This document shows, one piece after another, positions 14,438 to 17,910 of a stretch of DNA of 17,910 nt. This DNA comes from Bacillota bacterium (GTDB lineage Bacteria > Bacillota > Clostridia > Peptostreptococcales > Anaerovoracaceae): contig JAUNBO010000003.1 in the NCBI GenBank assembly GCA_030527065.1, forward strand, positions 2,547 to 20,456, in the 5' to 3' direction. A model generated the notes under the pieces. It was not told the DNA's origin. It searched no databases and was given only the letters and a program-made list of their open reading frames with translations. Numbering within the stretch: the first letter of the stretch is position 1; every line of letters starts with the position of its first letter. A program made the position numbers and the translations under genes.

Positions 14438-15623
14438 GCAGGAAGGCAGGAACGGAGCGAAGGAGCAGGGGCCGGTGCGGCAGATCCTCTGCGTTTCCAC
14501 CGCCAGCTATCTGCCCTTTCCCAGCCGGAAGCAGAACGTCATGGAGAGGCTCTCAGATGCGGAGATCCTCTATATTGACCCTCCCGTAACCTTCCTGGCC
14601 CCTCTGAAGGACCCGGAGGCGAAGGAGCGACTGGGGGCCTACAAAAAGCCGGGGACAAAGGTCCGGGAGAACATCACGGTCTTTGCGGCGCCGCCGGTGT
14701 GGCCCTTTTTCAATAAATACCGCTTCATCAACCGGCGGAATCAGAAGCGGCTGGCCAGGTATCTGAAAAAACTCATGAAGGCCCATGGCTTTCAGCGCCC
14801 CCTGCTCTGGTGCTACTCGCCCACGTCCTGCGACCTGGCGCCTCTCCTGCCTCATTCGGCTCTGGTCTACGATTGCGTGGACCGGCACTCCGCCTATCCC
14901 GGCATGATAGACCCGGAGGTGGTGGATAAGATGGAAGAGGACCTGGCCCGGCAGGCGGATATGATTTTTTCCACGGCGGCAGGATTATATGATACACTGA
15001 TAAAGTACAATGAAAATACGGCCCTGCTGCCCAACGGCGTCAACTACCGGCTCTTTTCACAGGCGGCGGAGGCGAAGGGGGAGCCGTCCTCTTCCGGGCC
15101 GGTCTTCGGCTTTGTGGGCATGCTCCAGAGCTGCATAGATTACAGCTGCCTGGAGGCGGTGGCCAGGGCCTGGCCGGAGGGGGAACTGCGGCTCATCGGC
15201 AGGCCCCTTCCCGGGGTGGACTACAGAGAACTGAAGGTCCTTCCCAACGTGAAGTTCCTGGGGCTTCTTCCCCAGGAGGAGCTGCCGGAGCAAATCAGGC
15301 AGTTCGACGTCTGCCTGAACCCTTTCCGGGGAGGAGAGCTTTCCAGGGATGTGAGTCCCCTGAAGTTCTACGAGTATCTGGCTACGGGAAAGCCCGTGGT
15401 CAGTACCCCGGAGCCGGGGCAGGTGCAGGATTACCGGGACGTGGTCTTTATCGGAGCCACGCCGGAGGAATTTGTGGACCGGTGCCGGGAGGCCCTGGCG
15501 GAGGCGGGGACGGCTGAGGGAGCCGAAAAGGCCCGCCGCCGCATGGAATACGGACAGGCCTGCTCCTGGGAGAGCCGGGTGGCGGAAATGGAAGCTCTGC
15601 TCCGGCAGAGGGGCATTTACTAA
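14430..15623 (+). CDS. TuaH-like family glycosyltransferase
   Basis: A 397-residue, cytosolic GT-B glycosyltransferase resembling the TuaH group of teichuronic-acid enzymes. The N-terminal half has ILCVSTASYLPFPSRKQ, YSPTSCDLAPLL and YDCVDRHSAYPG. The C-terminal half has LLPNGVNYRLF, FGFVGML, LNPFRGGELSRDVSPLKFYEYLATGKPVV and a final helical region. The LKFYEYLATG stretch is the usual donor-binding segment. ATG 14430 lies 9 nt after AAAGGGGGG (14412-14420) and overlaps the csaB stop, giving coupled translation. An in-frame ATG at 14391 would add 13 residues from inside csaB and has no better ribosome site. From its position it probably adds a sugar to the same wall polymer as the preceding enzyme; donor and acceptor cannot be read from the sequence. 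Confidence 0.85.
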   Translation: MNEQEGRNGAKEQGPVRQILCVSTASYLPFPSRKQNVMERLSDAEILYIDPPVTFLAPLKDPEAKERLGAYKKPGTKVRENITVFAAPPVWPFFNKYRFINRRNQKRLARYLKKLMKAHGFQRPLLWCYSPTSCDLAPLLPHSALVYDCVDRHSAYPGMIDPEVVDKMEEDLARQADMIFSTAAGLYDTLIKYNENTALLPNGVNYRLFSQAAEAKGEPSSSGPVFGFVGMLQSCIDYSCLEAVARAWPEGELRLIGRPLPGVDYRELKVLPNVKFLGLLPQEELPEQIRQFDVCLNPFRGGELSRDVSPLKFYEYLATGKPVVSTPEPGQVQDYRDVVFIGATPEEFVDRCREALAEAGTAEGAEKARRRMEYGQACSWESRVAEMEALLRQRGIY

Positions 15624-15648
15624 GATCGTTTCGCAAATCAAACCTTGT

Positions 15649-15677
15649 TCAGTTGACTGAGCGATAACAAAGATAAC
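15649..15677. repeat. Palindrome and GATAAC repeats before the DUF4330 gene
   Basis: The 68-nt gap contains the palindrome TCAGT-TG-ACTGA (15649-15660) and two copies of GATAAC (15663-15668 and 15672-15677, 9-bp period). The ribosome site ACGGAGG of the next gene overlaps the end. It is AT-richer than its surroundings, but I find no -35/-10 pair with proper spacing. It could be a regulatory site. Confidence 0.4.
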
Positions 15678-15691
15678 GGAGGCTGCGGCAA

Positions 15692-16210
15692 ATGAAGATC
15701 GTAAATGAAAGAGGAAAGCTTTTCGGAGTGGTGAACGTAGTGGACCTGCTGGTGCTCCTGCTCATCGTGGCCGTGCTGGGGGCCATAGGCTGGCAGCTTT
15801 TTGGAAGCCAGATCCGGAATGTCACGTCCCCCCAGGTGGAGCTGACGGCGGAGGTGGTGATCATCGGAGCCGCCCCGCGTATCTGGAACGAGGTGGAGCG
15901 TCAGGAGCTGACGGGAGAACGGCTGGTGTCCGGCAACACCTATCTGGACGCCACCATCACAGATGTATGGATGGAGGACTACGTCATTCAGGCCATACGG
16001 GACGACGGCGTCATCGTGGACGCCAAAGACCCCAGCAAGAAGGACATCGTGTTCAGGATCACCACCATGGTGGCGGCGGATACGGCCAGCCCCAGGATAG
16101 GGAGCCAGGAGATACGGGCGGGCAAGGAGGATTACATCCTGAAGACCCAGACCTTCGAGTGCATCGGCACCATACGTTATGTGGAAATCGGCGGCGAGGC
16201 CCAGGAATAG
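15692..16210 (+). CDS. DUF4330 membrane protein
   Basis: A 172-residue protein of the DUF4330 family. It starts MKIVNERGKLFGVVNVVDLL, the family signature, with one membrane segment at about residues 13-36. An extracytoplasmic, strand-rich domain of about 130 residues follows (ELTAEVVIIGAAP, GNTYLDATITDVW). The topology suggests a short cytosolic start and the rest outside. The function is not known; such genes often lie in exopolysaccharide or wall-polymer clusters, as here. ATG 15692 has ACGGAGG with a 9-nt spacer. The next gene begins 18 nt after the stop, so the two are probably co-transcribed. No catalytic motif is visible. Confidence 0.85.
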   Translation: MKIVNERGKLFGVVNVVDLLVLLLIVAVLGAIGWQLFGSQIRNVTSPQVELTAEVVIIGAAPRIWNEVERQELTGERLVSGNTYLDATITDVWMEDYVIQAIRDDGVIVDAKDPSKKDIVFRITTMVAADTASPRIGSQEIRAGKEDYILKTQTFECIGTIRYVEIGGEAQE

Positions 16211-16228
16211 ACGGAGAGGAAAGGCGTT

Positions 16229-17910
16229 ATGACCACGATATGGGAAAACAGCCTTTGCTGGAAAGCCCTGTCCGCCGCGGGTGGGGCCCTCCGGGGCTGG
16301 TGGAAAAAAGGCGTTCTCTGCGCCTGCATAGAGGGCCTGAAGGAGCGGTATCAGGGAAGCGGGACCCAAAGGCTCTGGGTTCGTTTCTGCGCCGCGCCCA
16401 ATCCGGCGCCCTTTTCCTGCTGGTTCCGTTTCATGGCCCGGCTCCGCCGGGGCCTGGAGGCTGTGGGCTCCAACATGGAAAAGGGGATTTTTTACCGGGT
16501 GGTCTGCTGGTTCCGGGACCTCTATTTCCGGATGACAAAGGGAAGCCTGGTTTTCGGCTGGATAAACCGTCTGAGCCTGCACCAATGGCTCCTGGCGGCC
16601 TTTGCCCTGTACCTGCCTCTGAATTACGTCATACGGGACATACTGGGGATCTCGCTGCTGGCCTCTGTATGGGAGGAAGCCTTCCTCTGCGCCGCAGCGG
16701 GGCTGGTCCTCTGGCGGGCGGCCCTGAAGCAGACGGGGACCATAGGCAGGGCCACTCCGGTGAACGCATGGGTCCTGCTCTTTCTGGCGGTGGGGCTCTT
16801 CCTCATGTGCGCCGTGCAGCCCTATCCCTCTGTGGCCTGGGAGGGCTACCGGGCCCAGGTGACCTACATCCTGTGGTTCTTCCTCATCCTGCGCCTCATA
16901 GAGGACGATGGGGATTTCAAGGTCCTGTACGCCGTCTTTCTGGGCATGGCCGCCCTTCTCAGCCTCCATGGGATCTATCAGTATGTCATCGGCGTGGAGA
17001 TCCCCAGCAGCTGGGTGTCCCAGACGGAGATGGGGGTCCGCACCCGGGTCTTTTCCCTGACGGGGAGCCCCAATATCTTCGGCTGTTTTCTGGTAATGAC
17101 GGCGCCTCTGGCGGCGGCCCTCATGTACCATTGCAGAAAGACCTGGGCCAAGCTTTTCTTCTTCTGCCTCACCGGCGTCATGTGCCTGTCCCTGCTCTTC
17201 ACCTTCTCCAAGGGGGCCTGGGTGGGAATGGTGGTGGCGGTGGTGATTTTCGCCATGTTTCTGGACCGGCGGCTCCTGGCCGTTATGGGAGCGGGGGTGG
17301 CGGCGGTGCTGGTGGCGGTGCCTTCCATCACCAGCCGTATCACCTATCTTTTCACCAGCGATTACGCCGCAGCTTCGGCGGTGGGAGGACGGACCCTCCG
17401 CTGGGAGATCGGCCGCACCCTGCTGACGGAAAACGACCCCTGGCTGGGCTTCGGCCTGGGGCGCTTCGGCGGCGCAGTGGCAATGAACAATCAGATCCTG
17501 GACGAAACCGAGGATTTCTACTATTTTTATATGGACAACTATTACCTGAAAACCATGGTGGAGATGGGCTATCTGGGCCTGATCTTCTTTGTGCTGATGC
17601 TCCTGGCCCTGATGGTCTGGGGGCTCAGGGCCGTCTGGCGCAGCGGCCTTTCGGCGGAAGCAGCCCGGGCTCTGGCTCAGACAGAGGCCCTGCAGGCCCG
17701 GGGGAAGGGCCCCGCAGTCTTCGGGATAATAGAATCCGGGAATAAGGAGGATCCCTTCCGGCGCTTTGCGGGCTCGCCAAAGGCTCTGGCGGTGGGGCTC
17801 TTCAGCGCCATGGCCGGAGTGCTGGTCCACTGCTATTTTGAGAATATCTTTGAAGAACCGTATATGATGGCATACTTCTGGGGAATGGGGGCCATGCTCC
17901 TGTATCTGGG
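16229..17910 (+). CDS. O-antigen ligase/WzyC-type polytopic membrane protein, 3' partial
   Basis: The frame is open from ATG 16229 (AGAGGA at 16215-16220, 8-nt spacer) to the window end, giving 560 residues without a stop. About 115 mostly hydrophilic, basic and aromatic residues precede the first membrane segment. Many hydrophobic segments follow, from WLLAAFALYLPLNYVI onward. Wzy_C features include RVFSLTGSPNIFGCFLV, LLFTFSKGAWVG and a long exposed loop with GRTLRWEIGRTLLTENDPW and GFGLGRFGG. This family polymerises lipid-linked sugar units or ligates glycans at the outer membrane face. Beside csaB and the glycosyltransferases it is a good candidate for building or attaching the wall polysaccharide. 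The C-terminus lies outside the window. Whether it is a polymerase or a ligase cannot be told. Confidence 0.88.
   Translation, partial: MTTIWENSLCWKALSAAGGALRGWWKKGVLCACIEGLKERYQGSGTQRLWVRFCAAPNPAPFSCWFRFMARLRRGLEAVGSNMEKGIFYRVVCWFRDLYFRMTKGSLVFGWINRLSLHQWLLAAFALYLPLNYVIRDILGISLLASVWEEAFLCAAAGLVLWRAALKQTGTIGRATPVNAWVLLFLAVGLFLMCAVQPYPSVAWEGYRAQVTYILWFFLILRLIEDDGDFKVLYAVFLGMAALLSLHGIYQYVIGVEIPSSWVSQTEMGVRTRVFSLTGSPNIFGCFLVMTAPLAAALMYHCRKTWAKLFFFCLTGVMCLSLLFTFSKGAWVGMVVAVVIFAMFLDRRLLAVMGAGVAAVLVAVPSITSRITYLFTSDYAAASAVGGRTLRWEIGRTLLTENDPWLGFGLGRFGGAVAMNNQILDETEDFYYFYMDNYYLKTMVEMGYLGLIFFVLMLLALMVWGLRAVWRSGLSAEAARALAQTEALQARGKGPAVFGIIESGNKEDPFRRFAGSPKALAVGLFSAMAGVLVHCYFENIFEEPYMMAYFWGMGAMLLYL

Noticed and set aside
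9254..14500. Open reading frame of 1748 codons on the minus strand
   Set aside because: It lies opposite the SLH glycosidase and GT-CsaB genes, whose families are certain. Its protein is His/Gly/Pro-rich with no domain. It is a product of GC-rich codon bias.
15644..15682. Promoter for the DUF4330 gene (TTGTTC or TTGACT with GATAAC)
   Set aside because: The spacings are 12, 13 or 21 nt, not near 17.
15967..17745. Open reading frame of 592 codons on the plus strand
   Set aside because: It is an out-of-frame shadow, Gly/Pro/Arg-rich. The frame starting at 16229 gives clear membrane helices and Wzy motifs, and the first part overlaps DUF4330.
15638..17830. Open reading frame of 730 codons on the minus strand
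   Set aside because: It is antisense to the DUF4330 and Wzy-type genes. The composition is rich in His, Gln, Gly and Pro with no recognisable motif.
1..17910. CRISPR array, tRNA, rRNA, insertion sequence or prophage genes
   Set aside because: I saw no regularly spaced repeats, tRNA-like cloverleaf, rRNA stretch, transposase or phage protein in any frame.

Overview
This is a GC-rich, densely packed bacterial segment. Every supported gene lies on the + strand and most intergenic gaps are short. The gene content points to an anaerobic Clostridia-type Firmicute. The markers are a giant activase/2-hydroxyacyl-CoA dehydratase-like protein, SLH-domain surface proteins with a CsaB pyruvyl transferase, an NdoA/MazF-type toxin beside nnrD, a DUF4330 protein and TuaH-like wall glycosyltransferases. 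The high GC together with frequent ATA isoleucine codons would fit the high-GC gut Oscillospiraceae, but that placement is an inference.

Region 1 (1-6933). The window opens inside a YcdB/YcdC-like protein with C-terminal SLH repeats, followed by a hairpin terminator. Next is a roughly 1445-residue fusion of two activator ATPase modules to dehydratase-like modules (start GTG 934). A small ACT-domain protein and a membrane-anchored, PDZ-containing S41 (CtpA/CtpB-type) protease follow. A strong intrinsic terminator at 6965-6993 closes this unit.

Region 2 (about 7068-8506). A recognisable promoter (TTTACG-17-TACAAT) drives NAD(P)HX dehydratase (nnrD), which overlaps a MazF/NdoA toxin gene by 11 nt. 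No separate antitoxin gene exists here. Instead, the last ~49 residues of NnrD resemble the toxin-binding C-terminal half of the Bacillus antitoxin EndoAI (NdoAI) and lack its ribbon-helix-helix DNA-binding half. This looks like a metabolic enzyme with a built-in antitoxin, and it is the most unusual feature of the window.

Region 3 (8538-17910). This is a cell-envelope block. It encodes a small secreted protein of unknown function and a large secreted phosphodiester glycosidase-like protein with Ig-like domains and three SLH repeats. It continues with a fused glycosyltransferase-CsaB protein, a TuaH-like glycosyltransferase, a DUF4330 membrane protein and a WzyC/O-antigen-ligase-type membrane protein that runs off the end. 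CsaB pyruvylates the secondary wall polymer that SLH domains bind. This block therefore encodes an SLH surface protein, the enzyme expected to make its anchor, and likely partners in making or attaching the polymer.
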